From NCBI GenBank assembly GCA_900755065.1, contig CAAEFC010000003.1, positions 1 through 61,644 on the forward strand: a stretch of DNA of 61,644 nt, written 5' to 3'. Below are positions 25,378 through 35,191 of this stretch, piece after piece (position 1 is the stretch's first letter; each line of letters begins with the position of its first letter). Source of the stretch: Bacilli bacterium (GTDB lineage: Bacteria; Bacillota_I; Bacilli_A; RFN20; CAG-449). Under the pieces are notes generated by a model, which was given only the letters and a program-made list of their open reading frames with translations, was not told the origin of the DNA and ran no database searches. A program made the position numbers and the translations under genes.

Positions 25378-25928
25378 TGTTTATGGATGAAATCATTGTC
25401 TTGATCCGCGATTCGATGGATAAATCGATTCAGTCGGTCAAATTTAATCTCAATACGATCCGCACGGGAAGGGCTTCGACGCAGTTGCTCGACAATATCG
25501 AAGTCGACTATTATGGTTGCCCGACGCCGTTAATCCAGGTGGCTTCGGTTTCGATTCCCGAGCCGCGTCAGATTCTGATCAAGCCGTATTCCAAAGAGGA
25601 TACGAAATCGATCGTCGGCGCGATCAACGCTTCCAATCTGGGGTTGACTCCGATCAACGACGGCACTTCGATCCGGATCAACATTCCGCCTTTAACGGAG
25701 GAGCGGAGAAGAGAACTCGCGAAATCGTCGAAAAGATACGGCGAAGACGGAAAAGTAGCGATCCGGAATATCCGTCGGGAATACATGGACGAATTAAAAA
25801 AGGATAAGGAACTGCCGGAAGATCAGCGGAAACGCCTCGAACAGGAAGTGCAGAAAGTGACCGACGAGTATTGCAAAAAGATCGACGACATCTGCGCCGA
25901 AAAAGAAAAAGAAATCATGACGATTTAA
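25377..25928 (+). CDS. frr: Ribosome recycling factor
   Basis: RRF splits post-termination ribosomes with EF-G. The 183-residue protein is typical: LNTIRTGRASTQLLDNIEVDYYG at the tip, the domain II stretch SIPEPRQILIKPYSK, and a C-terminal helix ending ICAEKEKEIM. AAGGA six bases before 25377 supports that start. In Bacillus uppS and cdsA follow; here uppS is absent. Confidence 0.95.
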   Translation: MFMDEIIVLIRDSMDKSIQSVKFNLNTIRTGRASTQLLDNIEVDYYGCPTPLIQVASVSIPEPRQILIKPYSKEDTKSIVGAINASNLGLTPINDGTSIRINIPPLTEERRRELAKSSKRYGEDGKVAIRNIRREYMDELKKDKELPEDQRKRLEQEVQKVTDEYCKKIDDICAEKEKEIMTI

Positions 25929-25940
25929 TCGCAAAACGGA

Positions 25941-25978
25941 AAGGAACGAAGGCTTAACGTCGTCGTTCTTTTTTTTGG
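25941..25978 (+). terminator. Intrinsic terminator after frr
   Basis: GAACGA (25944-25949) pairs with TCGTTC (25963-25968), extended by G-T pairs between AAG and the following T run of about ten. It separates pyrH-frr from cdsA. Confidence 0.7.
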
Positions 25979-26091
25979 GATAAAGGGTTCGGATCGCTTT
26001 CCGGAATTCGGAAACGCCTTGGAATCGTTTTTCTGGGGAAATCGGCTTTTTCCGTTGTCCGCATACTTTTGACATTCTTAAAATATTTTAT

Positions 26092-26120
26092 TTTAACAGG
26101 GCGGACATTTCCTGTATAAT
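26092..26120 (+). promoter_or_regulatory. Probable promoter of cdsA
   Basis: TTTAAC (26092-26097), a 17-base spacer and a perfect TATAAT (26115-26120), 25 bases before the cdsA start, after the frr terminator. Confidence 0.6.
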
Positions 26121-26144
26121 AAAAATATTGAGAAGGTGATTCTG

Positions 26145-27131
26145 ATGAAAAAAGGAAAGATAGAGGTCAACGAAATTTCCGAGTCAACCCGGAAATCGTT
26201 CCGCACGAGGGTGATTACGTCGATTGTTCTGATGATTTTGGCCATTCCCAGTTGCATTATCGGGGATTGGGTGTTCGCCGCGGTTCTCCTGATTCTGTCT
26301 CTGATCGCCTATTACGAATTCATCAACGTGCTGGCGACGAAAAAGTTTCCGATCATCATCGACATCTTCGTGTTCGTGATGTCGATCATTCTGACCTATT
26401 GGGTGTGGTTCAAGCAGATCGCCGATTCCGGGTTGATCAACGAGGCCGGGCATATCGTCATCAGCGATATTTCCATTTCGACGCTGGCGATGGCGACGAC
26501 GATTCTGGTTCTCTTCCTTTTCGCTTTGATGTATTCCCGTTTCGACGTAACCGACGTCTGCTATCTGGTGACGATGGCGTTAGTCGTCAGTCTGGGCTTT
26601 CAATCGTTCTTCTTCCTGCGCTACTGCCCGATGTCGGAACTCAGCGGTTATTACGACTACGGCGGTCAGCCGTTACAATCCTGTCTTTTATTCTTCTATG
26701 TGGTCATCGGCACGTTTATGAGCGATATCGGCGCTTACTGCACGGGGATTCTGTTCGGCAAGCACCCGATGAACCCGCGCATTTCGCCGAAAAAAACGTG
26801 GGAAGGTTTTGTCGGCGGAATCGTCATTTCCTTCATCTGTTCGTTGACCTATGCGATGATCCTCGATGCAAACGGCATTCCGCTACTGAAAAGCGTGCTC
26901 GACATCGAACACTGGTACTTCATTCTGATCGTCTCTCTGGTCATGCCGTTTGTTTCGGTGCTGGGCGATCTGCTCTTTTCGACGATCAAGCGGTATTACA
27001 ATAAGAAAGATTTTTCAAACGTTCTTCCGGGGCACGGCGGCGTGCTGGATCGCATCGATTCGCTGCTCGTTACTTCGCTCGTGGTTACTTTGCTGATTCT
27101 GAGCGTGACGTTTTACCGAGGAATCCTGTGA
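26145..27131 (+). CDS. cdsA: Phosphatidate cytidylyltransferase
   Basis: CdsA makes CDP-diacylglycerol from phosphatidate and CTP, the branch point of phospholipid synthesis. The 328-residue protein has about seven to eight membrane spans. The family signature lies near the C terminus (GVLDRIDSLLVT), preceded by ISPKKTWEGFVGG and VLGDLLFSTIKR. AGAAGGTG fits the ATG at 26145. It shares one base with the start of dxr. Confidence 0.94.
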   Translation: MKKGKIEVNEISESTRKSFRTRVITSIVLMILAIPSCIIGDWVFAAVLLILSLIAYYEFINVLATKKFPIIIDIFVFVMSIILTYWVWFKQIADSGLINEAGHIVISDISISTLAMATTILVLFLFALMYSRFDVTDVCYLVTMALVVSLGFQSFFFLRYCPMSELSGYYDYGGQPLQSCLLFFYVVIGTFMSDIGAYCTGILFGKHPMNPRISPKKTWEGFVGGIVISFICSLTYAMILDANGIPLLKSVLDIEHWYFILIVSLVMPFVSVLGDLLFSTIKRYYNKKDFSNVLPGHGGVLDRIDSLLVTSLVVTLLILSVTFYRGIL

Positions 27132-28297
27132 TGGAAAAGATCATTCTGCTCGGTGCCAGCGGATCGATCGGTTCTCAGACTCTGGAAATTCTTTCGGAAA
27201 ATCCCCTGGATTTTGAACTGACGGGCGTTTCCGTCGGTCATCGCGTCGGCTGTCTGGAAACGATTCTTTCTTCCTTTCCCTCCGTCCGTACGGTTTGTGT
27301 CCGCGAGAGGGAAGATAGCCTTCTTCTGAAAGAAAAATATCCGCGCGTCGAATTCGTTTGGGGCGATCGCGGACTGATCGAACTGATCGACCGCGCGGAA
27401 GCGAGTCTGATCGTCAACAGCCTGGTCGGGTTTGTCGGCTTTCTTCCTTCCCTGCATTGTCTGGAAAAAGGCATCGATCTCGCTTTGGCGAACAAAGAAT
27501 CGCTGGTCGTCGGGGGAAATCTGTTAAAAGAAGCCCGGAAAAAAACGGGCGCGAACCTGTATGCGATCGACAGCGAACATTGCGCGTTGGCGAAATGTCT
27601 GGAAGGCAAAAATCCGGAAGACGTCCGGAATCTGGTTCTGACTGCCAGCGGGGGAAGTTTCCGCGATTTTTCGCCGGAAGAACTGAAAACAGTCGATGCT
27701 TCTCAGGCTTTGGCGCATCCTTCGTGGGCAATGGGAAAGAAGATCACCATCGATTCGGCGACGATGATGAACAAGGGATTCGAAGTCATCGAGGCGATGC
27801 ATCTGTTCGGTTTCCCGAAAGAAAAAATCAAGGTTCTGCTTCACGATGAGTCGGTCATTCATTCGATGGTGGAGTTCAAGGACGGTTCGTATCTCGCCGA
27901 TCTGGGACCGACCGATATGAAAGTCGCCATCGCTTACGCCCTATACCGGAATCACCGACACGAAGTCCGGACGAAGCCCCTCTGTCTGGAAGAACTTTCC
28001 GGGCTTCATTTCCGGAAACGGAATCCGTCTTTGTATCCGTGTCTGGAACTGGCGTTCCGGGCGATCGGACTCGGGGGCGACGCGCCTGCGGTTCTGAACC
28101 GGAGCAACGAGGAAGCGGTTTATGCCTTTCTGAACGGGGAAATCCGTTTTACGGAAATCGCCGAAGTGGTGGAGAACGTTTTGTCTGAACATCGGGTGAA
28201 AGCGAATCCGAACAGAGAGGATATCATCGATTCGGATAAATGGGCTAAAAATAAGAGCATGGAATGGATAAGGAGAATACACGAATGCAATTACTGA
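27131..28297 (+). CDS. dxr: 1-deoxy-D-xylulose 5-phosphate reductoisomerase
   Basis: Dxr converts DXP to methylerythritol phosphate, the committed step of the MEP isoprenoid route. The 388 residues begin with the NADPH-binding ILLGASGSIGSQTLEIL, then ALANKESLVVGG and AIDSEHCALAKCL for metal and substrate, with the flexible loop HPSWAMGKKITIDSATMMNKG. GAGGA is eight bases before the ATG. Its presence shows that the organism makes isoprenoids by the MEP pathway. Confidence 0.96.
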   Translation: MEKIILLGASGSIGSQTLEILSENPLDFELTGVSVGHRVGCLETILSSFPSVRTVCVREREDSLLLKEKYPRVEFVWGDRGLIELIDRAEASLIVNSLVGFVGFLPSLHCLEKGIDLALANKESLVVGGNLLKEARKKTGANLYAIDSEHCALAKCLEGKNPEDVRNLVLTASGGSFRDFSPEELKTVDASQALAHPSWAMGKKITIDSATMMNKGFEVIEAMHLFGFPKEKIKVLLHDESVIHSMVEFKDGSYLADLGPTDMKVAIAYALYRNHRHEVRTKPLCLEELSGLHFRKRNPSLYPCLELAFRAIGLGGDAPAVLNRSNEEAVYAFLNGEIRFTEIAEVVENVLSEHRVKANPNREDIIDSDKWAKNKSMEWIRRIHECNY

Positions 28298-29466
28298 ATA
28301 CGATTCTGAACATTGTCGTCTTGCTGCTCAGCCTGAGCGTGTTGATCTGTCTGCACGAACTGGGGCATCTTCTGGTGGCGAAAAAGTTCAACGTCTACTG
28401 CGCCGAATATTCGATCGGCATGGGACCGTTGATTTACAAGCGAAAAAAACCGGGGCAGGAAACGCAGTTTTCGATCCGCGCCTTGCCGATCGGCGGTTTC
28501 GTCGCCATGGCGGGCGAAGGAAGCGAGGACATCGAAGACTTCCGCGACGTTCCGAAAGAGCGGTTTCTCAACAACATCGCCCGTTGGAAGCGCGCCTTGA
28601 TTATGGTGGCCGGCGTCACGGTCAACTTTCTGCTTGCCCTCGTGCTGTTCTTCTTCTCGGGACTCTGTTCGCCGATTCTGGATTCGTCGTACCGAAGCGT
28701 GAAAGTCTATTCTTCCGACGAAAATACGGCCTATCTGGCTCACGAGGCCGGATTGACCGAAGAGGACGAGATTGCCTCGGTGCGTTATGAGATCACCATC
28801 GACGGGACTCAGACGACGATCGAAAGTCCGATCGAAAACGGGCGCGATCTCTATACGACCTTCAATCTGTTCGCGCTGGAAACAAGCGCGTATTACGAAA
28901 GCGAACTGGCTTCTCCGCATTCCGAAAAGGATACGTGGACGTGGCATCTGACGACGACGGAAAGCAAAGAAGTTTCCTTCACGCTGAACGCTAAGGAGCA
29001 GATCGTCGATCATCTCTTCGGCGTCGACGAAGTGGTTTACGTCTGGGATTTAAGCGATATCGGCATCGCCTTCCACACGCGGAACCGCAATTTCGTCGAA
29101 GGAATGAACCGTGCGGGGGACGAGTTCGTTTCATCGATCACGTCGTTCAAAGTCCTTTTTCAGCCGGGCGGCTGGGAAAATCTCGGCGGCGTGCTTTCGG
29201 TGTATTCCGTCAGCAGTTACGCGACGACGGTCGGTTTTTACTATTATCTCTACGTCTGGGGGTATATTTCCCTGAACCTGGCGATCGTCAATCTTCTCCC
29301 GTTTCCTGGACTCGACGGGTGGCATCTGGTCGTCTGCGCGTTCGAGGGAATCACGCGCAGGGACATGCCGGCGAAAGCGCGTCAGGTCATGTCGGTGATC
29401 GGCACGGTTCTTCTCTTCGGTCTGATGATTTTCGTTACGGTTCTCGACGTGATCCGAATGTTCTGA
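28285..29466 (+). CDS. rseP: RseP/RasP-type intramembrane zinc metalloprotease
   Basis: This site-2 protease cleaves membrane-bound anti-sigma factors and remnant signal peptides. HELGH in LICLHELGHLLVAKKF near residue 20 is the zinc site. A membrane span with FVAMAGEG follows, and the C-terminal third metal ligand is in LLPFPGLDGWHLVV, a slight variant of LPIPALDGG. The central region holds a divergent PDZ-like domain. AAGGAG at 28270-28275 indicates the ATG at 28285, overlapping dxr. Order dxr-rseP-polC is that of Bacillus without proS. The membrane-anchored XRE proteins at 44246-45298 could be substrates, but nothing shows this. Confidence 0.92.
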   Translation: MQLLNTILNIVVLLLSLSVLICLHELGHLLVAKKFNVYCAEYSIGMGPLIYKRKKPGQETQFSIRALPIGGFVAMAGEGSEDIEDFRDVPKERFLNNIARWKRALIMVAGVTVNFLLALVLFFFSGLCSPILDSSYRSVKVYSSDENTAYLAHEAGLTEEDEIASVRYEITIDGTQTTIESPIENGRDLYTTFNLFALETSAYYESELASPHSEKDTWTWHLTTTESKEVSFTLNAKEQIVDHLFGVDEVVYVWDLSDIGIAFHTRNRNFVEGMNRAGDEFVSSITSFKVLFQPGGWENLGGVLSVYSVSSYATTVGFYYYLYVWGYISLNLAIVNLLPFPGLDGWHLVVCAFEGITRRDMPAKARQVMSVIGTVLLFGLMIFVTVLDVIRMF

Positions 29467-29476
29467 TGAGGTTTTT

Positions 29477-32400
29477 ATGGATGAATTGTGCGCACGGTTT
29501 TTAAAGAAAATCGGGATCGAAGATTTAGCCGACTACGAATTCTGCCGGTTGAAGGTCGATCGCAACGACAAAGAATCGGGAATCTGTTTCGTCACGTTGA
29601 CGTGCCGGAATTGTTTGCCGTATCTGCCGGCGAAAAAACTGTTGGAGAAAATGGACACCGCGTCTTTCAAGATCAGCGCGAAGTTCGTGTACGAGAATCC
29701 GGTTACTCCGGATCAGGCGTATGCTCTTCTTCGCGACGAACTGTATTACAATACCGGTCTGGACGCGGACAGAATGCCGCGATGCACGAAAAAGAAAAAC
29801 GAACTCTTTTTCCTCTTTTACGGCAACATTCACTATGAAACTTTCCGTCCGGTCGTAACGATGTGGGAAGAATTGTTCGAGGAACTGTGCATTCCTTTCG
29901 ATATTTCGACCGACACCGCGTACGCCGATGAAGCGTTGATCGCCGAGCGGGAACGACAGTTCACGGAAGAATTGCGAAAGCGGATCAAAGAGAATTACGA
30001 TTCGCGGATGGACGCGATCTATTCGACGGAGAATCACCAGAAAGTCAAAGGGAAATACGTTCCGATGAAGATCGAGAAGATCGACGCGTCTTCCGCGGAG
30101 GTTTCCATCGACGGCGAGGTGTTTTTCGTCGACGACAAAGTATCCAGAAAGGGAAAGCGGATTCTCACGCTGTACGTTTACGATCATACGGATTCGATCG
30201 AAGTGATCGTCTTCGAGAACCGGAGACAGTTTTCTTCGGAAAAACTCGACGTTTATTCCAAAATCGGCGCGCATCTTACGATTGACGGTCGGGCCGGTCT
30301 TTCTCGTTTCAACAATGAATTGCAGATCGTCGCCGACCGGATCCGGGTCAACGACCAGCCTTTTTGGGAGGAACGAACCGACGATTGCGAAGAAAAGCGC
30401 GTCGAACTTCACGCTCACAGCAAGATGTCGACGATGGACGGCGTCTGCACGGTCGACGCGTACTTCAAGCAGGCGGCGAAGTGGGGACACAAGGCGTTCG
30501 CTCTGACCGATCACGAAAACGTGCAGGCTTTCCCGGAAGCGCAGGAAGCGATGAAGAAGTACGGCGTCAAGGCGCTGTACGGGTGCGAGATGAATATGGT
30601 CGACGATCAACTCGAATATATCTACAATCCTTCCGACATCGAACTCCACGACGCGACCTATGTGGTCTTTGACTTTGAAACAACCGGGTTATCCGCGCGT
30701 TACGACCGCATCATCGAATTCGGCGCGGTCAAATTCAAGGACGGAATGGTCATCGATTCGATGGATCTTCTGATCGATCCGGAAATCGAGATTTCCAGAT
30801 TCATTCAGGAAAAGACGCACATCACCAATGCGATGGTGAAAGGGCAGAAAAAGATCAAAGAAGCGTTAGCCATCATGAGCGGTTTCATCGGCGATAGCAT
30901 TCTGGTCTCCCACAACGCGAGTTTCGACATCGGGTTTCTCAACGAGGCTTTCATCAACAACGGGGGAAAGGCGATCCTCAATCCCGTCATCGACACGCTG
31001 TCGCTGTCGCGCTATCTCTTTCCGAACAACAAATCCCATACCTTAGGTTCGCTTTGCCGTCAGTTCGACGTTTCATACGACGAGAACGTCGCTCACCGGG
31101 CCGATTACGACGCCGGAGTGCTCAACGAGGCGTGGCAGGCGATGTTAGCGATTCTGCTCAGGGACGATATTCACCTCCGTCATCGGGATCTGGAACATCT
31201 GACCAACGATCAGATGCTGAAAAATCTTCGCCCGAGCCACGTCGTGGTTTTTGCCCGGAATCCCGAGGGTTTGAAGGATCTTTTCCGTCTGGTTTCGATG
31301 TCGTGCATCGATTACTTTGCCGGCGGAACGCGGATTCCGCGTCGGGAAATCGAGAAATACCGGAAAAATCTTCTGATCGGTTCGGCTTGTTTCAACGGGG
31401 AGGTCTTTCAGACGGCGCTGACGCGCGGCGAATCGATCCTTCTCGAAACGATGAAATTCTACGACTTCATCGAAATTCAGCCGCCGGCCAATTACGTCTA
31501 TCTGATCAACATGGGGCAGATCAGTTCGGAAGATCATTTGCTCCGGATTCTCAAAGACCTCTATTTGGCGACGAAGAAAGCCGGCAAGATCTGCGTGGCG
31601 ACCGGCGATTGCCATTACCTTTCGCCGGAAGACAAAATCTTCCGGGACGTCTACGTGTTCGCCAAAGCCGTCGGCGGCGGAAGACACCCGTTAAACCCGC
31701 ACCGTCGGGATCGCTTTTACTTCGAGAATCCGGATCAGCATTTCCGATCGACCCGCGAAATGCTGACGGCGTTCGATTTTTTGGGCGAAGAAGCCGCGAA
31801 GGAAATCGTCGTCACGAACACGAACCGAATCGCGGATTCTCTGGAAGAACTCTATCCCGTCAAAGACAAACTTTATCCGCCTCACATCGACAACTGTGAG
31901 GAAAAACTGGTGCAGATGTGCTTTGAAACCGCGAAAGAACTTTACGGCGATCCTCTTCCGGAAATCGTCGATCAGCGTCTCAAAGCCGAACTCGACGGAA
32001 TCACCCGGTACGGGTACTCGGTGCAGTATTACATCGCGCATTGCATCGTGAAGAAGTCGCGCGAGGACGGTTTCATGGTGGGGTCACGGGGAAGCGTCGG
32101 CTCTTCTCTGGTGGCGTTTATGGCGAAAATCACCGAAGTCAACGCCTTGCAACCGCACTACCGTTGTCCGAAATGCCGGCACTCGATCTGGGACGTCGAC
32201 CTGAAAAAATACCGTTCCGGTTACGATCTTCCGGATCGTTTCTGCCCGAATTGCGGAACGAAGATGGTCAAGGACGGGCAGAACATTCCGTTTGCGACTT
32301 TCCTGGGATTTCATGCCGAGAAGGTTCCCGACATCGATCTGAATTTTTCGGGCGATTATCAGGCCGTCGCCCACAACATGACCAAAGTGCTTCTGGGCGA

Positions 32401-33778
32401 GCAGAACGTCTACCGCGCGGGGACGATCGAAACCGTCGCCGAAAAGACCGCGTACGGTTACGCTTTGGGGTATTACGAATCGCTGGGCATCGATCCGAGC
32501 ACAATCAAGAACGCCGAAAAGACGCGTTTAGCCATTCACTGTCAGGACGTCAAACGGACGACCGGACAGCATCCGGGAGGAATCATCGTCATTCCTGACG
32601 ACATGGACGTTTACGATTTCACGCCGATTCAGTACCCGGCCGACGACGTTACGGCAGCGTGGCGGACCACGCATTTCGACTTCCACAAGATTCACGACAA
32701 TGTGCTGAAACTCGATCTGCTCGGACACGTCGATCCGACGGCTTTGAAAATGCTGGGCGATCTCACCGGAATCAAACCGGAAAGCATTCCGCTAGACGAC
32801 AAGAACGTGATTTCGCTGTTCAGCAGCGACAAAGCGCTGAAAAGGCATTCCAACTATATGGGCGAAAAGACCGGCGCGCTGGGGCTTCCCGAATTCGGCA
32901 CGGCTCTGTCCAGGCAGATGCTGATCGAAACGCACCCGTCGACTTTCGCCGATCTTCTCATCATTTCCGGCCTGTCGCACGGAACCGACGTCTGGAAAGG
33001 CAACGCCGAAGATCTCATCAACAACGGAACCTGCACCTTGCAGGAAGTCATCGGGTGCCGGGACGACATCATGGTCTGGCTGTCTTCGCAGGGCATCGAT
33101 CCGTCGACTGCGTTCAAAATCATGGAAGACGTGCGGAAAGGGCGGAGGCTGAAACCGGAGTACGAGACGCTTTTGCGGCAACACAAGATTCCGGAATACT
33201 ACATCAACGCCTGCAACAAGATCAAATACCTGTTCCCGAAAGCCCATGCCGTCGCCTACGTGATGATGGCCTGCCGGGTGGCCTGGTACAAGGTTTACCG
33301 GCCGTTGGAGTATTACGCGACGTATTTTTCCACCCGGGTGCACCAGTTCGACATTCAGGCGATGGCCGGAGGAGAACAGGCGATTATCCGGAAGTTGGAA
33401 CTGTACAAGGAGATGCGGGAAAACGGCAGCAAACTTTCGCCGAAGGACGACGAAATCGAGAAATGCCTCTGCATCGCTCTGGAAATGGCGGAAAGAGGGT
33501 ATCGCATTTCGATGATCGACCTCGACCGTTCGATCAGCCGTTACTGGGTAGTCGATGAAGCCGACAAGACGATCATTCCGCCTTTCAACGTGCTGGACGG
33601 ACTCGGCGAGGCGGCGGCGGAAACGGTGGTCGAAGCGAGAAAAAAACGGGCTTTCGTTTCGGTCGAGGACCTGACCAACCGGACGCGTCTTTCGCAACAG
33701 CACGTCGATACGTTAAGAAAACTCGGCGTTCTGAAAAATCTGCCGGAATCGGATCAGATTTCCTTGTTTGACTGGTGA
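29477..33778 (+). CDS. polC: DNA polymerase III alpha subunit, PolC type
   Basis: PolC is the main replicative polymerase of low-GC Gram-positives, with built-in proofreading. Its 1433 residues show an N-terminal domain, an OB fold, a PHP domain (ELHAHSKMSTMDG, about residue 308) interrupted by a DEDDh exonuclease (VFDFETTGL near residue 395, HNASFDIGF near 480), then the palm with PDIDLNFSG near 950, a C4 zinc site (CPKCRHSIWD and CPNCGTKM) and a C-terminal helix-hairpin-helix end (LSQQHVDTLRKLGVL). It is complete and diagnostic of Firmicutes/Mollicutes. Confidence 0.98.
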   Translation: MDELCARFLKKIGIEDLADYEFCRLKVDRNDKESGICFVTLTCRNCLPYLPAKKLLEKMDTASFKISAKFVYENPVTPDQAYALLRDELYYNTGLDADRMPRCTKKKNELFFLFYGNIHYETFRPVVTMWEELFEELCIPFDISTDTAYADEALIAERERQFTEELRKRIKENYDSRMDAIYSTENHQKVKGKYVPMKIEKIDASSAEVSIDGEVFFVDDKVSRKGKRILTLYVYDHTDSIEVIVFENRRQFSSEKLDVYSKIGAHLTIDGRAGLSRFNNELQIVADRIRVNDQPFWEERTDDCEEKRVELHAHSKMSTMDGVCTVDAYFKQAAKWGHKAFALTDHENVQAFPEAQEAMKKYGVKALYGCEMNMVDDQLEYIYNPSDIELHDATYVVFDFETTGLSARYDRIIEFGAVKFKDGMVIDSMDLLIDPEIEISRFIQEKTHITNAMVKGQKKIKEALAIMSGFIGDSILVSHNASFDIGFLNEAFINNGGKAILNPVIDTLSLSRYLFPNNKSHTLGSLCRQFDVSYDENVAHRADYDAGVLNEAWQAMLAILLRDDIHLRHRDLEHLTNDQMLKNLRPSHVVVFARNPEGLKDLFRLVSMSCIDYFAGGTRIPRREIEKYRKNLLIGSACFNGEVFQTALTRGESILLETMKFYDFIEIQPPANYVYLINMGQISSEDHLLRILKDLYLATKKAGKICVATGDCHYLSPEDKIFRDVYVFAKAVGGGRHPLNPHRRDRFYFENPDQHFRSTREMLTAFDFLGEEAAKEIVVTNTNRIADSLEELYPVKDKLYPPHIDNCEEKLVQMCFETAKELYGDPLPEIVDQRLKAELDGITRYGYSVQYYIAHCIVKKSREDGFMVGSRGSVGSSLVAFMAKITEVNALQPHYRCPKCRHSIWDVDLKKYRSGYDLPDRFCPNCGTKMVKDGQNIPFATFLGFHAEKVPDIDLNFSGDYQAVAHNMTKVLLGEQNVYRAGTIETVAEKTAYGYALGYYESLGIDPSTIKNAEKTRLAIHCQDVKRTTGQHPGGIIVIPDDMDVYDFTPIQYPADDVTAAWRTTHFDFHKIHDNVLKLDLLGHVDPTALKMLGDLTGIKPESIPLDDKNVISLFSSDKALKRHSNYMGEKTGALGLPEFGTALSRQMLIETHPSTFADLLIISGLSHGTDVWKGNAEDLINNGTCTLQEVIGCRDDIMVWLSSQGIDPSTAFKIMEDVRKGRRLKPEYETLLRQHKIPEYYINACNKIKYLFPKAHAVAYVMMACRVAWYKVYRPLEYYATYFSTRVHQFDIQAMAGGEQAIIRKLELYKEMRENGSKLSPKDDEIEKCLCIALEMAERGYRISMIDLDRSISRYWVVDEADKTIIPPFNVLDGLGEAAAETVVEARKKRAFVSVEDLTNRTRLSQQHVDTLRKLGVLKNLPESDQISLFDW

Positions 33779-33783
33779 GCGGA

Positions 33784-34299
33784 ATGAAGATATGCATTAT
33801 CGGTTATTCCGGAAGCGGCAAATCCACCCTGGCGGAAAAACTGTCCGCGCGCTTTGCTCTTCCCTGCCTGCACATGGATAAAATCGGCTATCAGAAGAAC
33901 TGGCAGATCGTAGAAAACGAGGAACGCAAGAGACGATTGAAGGCGTTTTTGCAAAAGAATCCGTCTTCATGGGTGATCGACGGCAATTACAATGCGGTCT
34001 GTTTTGAAGAGCGGCTCGATCTGGCCGACTGGATCGTCTTTCTGAATTTCAACCGGTTCACGTGTTATTTCCGCGCATTGAAACGGGCGATCGTCTATCG
34101 CGACAAACAGCGGGAATCCGCGCCGGAAGGTTGCCGCGAAAAGTTTTCGCTTTCCTTTCAGCGGTGGATTCTGTTCGAGGGGCGAAAGAAGAAGAACAAA
34201 CAGCGTTACCAATACGCGAAAAGCCTGTATCCGGATAAATTCATCGAACTGAAAAACAGAGGTCAGGTGGAAAGATTTCTGCAAACGCTGGGCGATTGA
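33784..34299 (+). CDS. P-loop kinase of the topology-modulation/FlaR type
   Basis: A 171-residue nucleoside/nucleotide-kinase-like protein. Walker A is GYSGSGKST at residues 7-15, with HMDKIGYQKNW next and VIDGNYNAVCFEERL, the (W)VIDGNY motif seen in proteins annotated as DNA topology modulation or AAA_18. The ATG at 33784 is favoured; an earlier GTG overlaps polC. The substrate is not known in this family. It closes the polC unit. Confidence 0.82.
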   Translation: MKICIIGYSGSGKSTLAEKLSARFALPCLHMDKIGYQKNWQIVENEERKRRLKAFLQKNPSSWVIDGNYNAVCFEERLDLADWIVFLNFNRFTCYFRALKRAIVYRDKQRESAPEGCREKFSLSFQRWILFEGRKKKNKQRYQYAKSLYPDKFIELKNRGQVERFLQTLGD

Positions 34300-34340
34300 T
34301 CTTTTGCTTTTTTCCGAAGAAAGCGAAAGGATTTATTGAT

Positions 34341-34368
34341 TTGCTTTTATGCGAAAATCATGTATAAT
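34341..34368 (+). promoter_or_regulatory. Promoter of mgtC-like gene
   Basis: TTGCTT (34341-34346), a 16-base spacer and a perfect TATAAT (34363-34368), 42 bases ahead of the start at 34411. Confidence 0.7.
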
Positions 34369-34410
34369 GAGAAAGGAACATTCAGACGCAGTCTTCAAGG
34401 AGAAACAACT

Positions 34411-35151
34411 ATGGTATTTTTAGTGGAAATCGTCGATCCGATCGTCAAATGGATCGGTGAAAGCGGACGTTGGCTCAGCGAAATCACGATCGGGAGCGTC
34501 GTTCTCCGCCTCTTGATGGCGATGCTCTGCGCCGGGATCATCGGCGCGGAAAGAGCGATCAAGCGGCACGCCGCGGGGTTGAGAACGTATATTCTGGTCT
34601 GCGTATCGTCCTGCATGGTCATGCTCGCGGACGCTTTTCTGGTGGAAACCTTTGCTTCCGGAGACGCGGCCAGGTTCGGCGCGCAGGTGATTTCCGGCAT
34701 CGGTTTTCTGGGGGCAGGAACGATTCTGGTGACTTCGCGAAGTCAGGTGAAAGGGCTGACCACCGCCGCAGGACTCTGGGGGTGCGCCTGTCTGGGACTC
34801 ACGATCGGCGCGGGATTTTACACTGCGGCGATTCTGGGATTCTGCATCATCGGCATCGCGATCTTCTTCATGCCGAAATTCGAGATGGTTCTGACGCGAA
34901 AAACGGGCTGTTACGAACTTCACGTCGAATTTGAAAAGCGCGAAAACCTCAAAGATTTCGTCACGCTGATCCGGGGAAAAGGGCTGTCCATCATTTCGGT
35001 GGAACACAATCCGGCCTATTCCAATACGGGTCTCAGCGTCTATACGATCATGATCGCGGTGCGCAAAGAAAAGAAATATAAGAATCACGATACGCTGATC
35101 AACGAAATCCGCGAACTTCCGTATGTGGAATACGTCGAGGAAATCGCCTGA
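34411..35151 (+). CDS. MgtC/SapB family membrane protein
   Basis: The 246-residue protein has four to five N-terminal membrane spans with the family signature LCAGIIGAERAIKRHAAGLRT, shown by GxERxxxxxxAGLRT, then VISGIGFLGAGTI and GLTTAAGLWGCACLGL. The C-terminal soluble domain of about 80 residues resembles an ACT fold. MgtC proteins are linked to magnesium limitation and to control of ATP synthase in pathogens; chromosomal homologues in commensals have no settled function. AAGGAG before 34411 fixes the start. Confidence 0.88.
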   Translation: MVFLVEIVDPIVKWIGESGRWLSEITIGSVVLRLLMAMLCAGIIGAERAIKRHAAGLRTYILVCVSSCMVMLADAFLVETFASGDAARFGAQVISGIGFLGAGTILVTSRSQVKGLTTAAGLWGCACLGLTIGAGFYTAAILGFCIIGIAIFFMPKFEMVLTRKTGCYELHVEFEKRENLKDFVTLIRGKGLSIISVEHNPAYSNTGLSVYTIMIAVRKEKKYKNHDTLINEIRELPYVEYVEEIA

Positions 35152-35191
35152 AAAGCGCGCGGATTTTTCTGTTCAGACACGAGGAAAGACC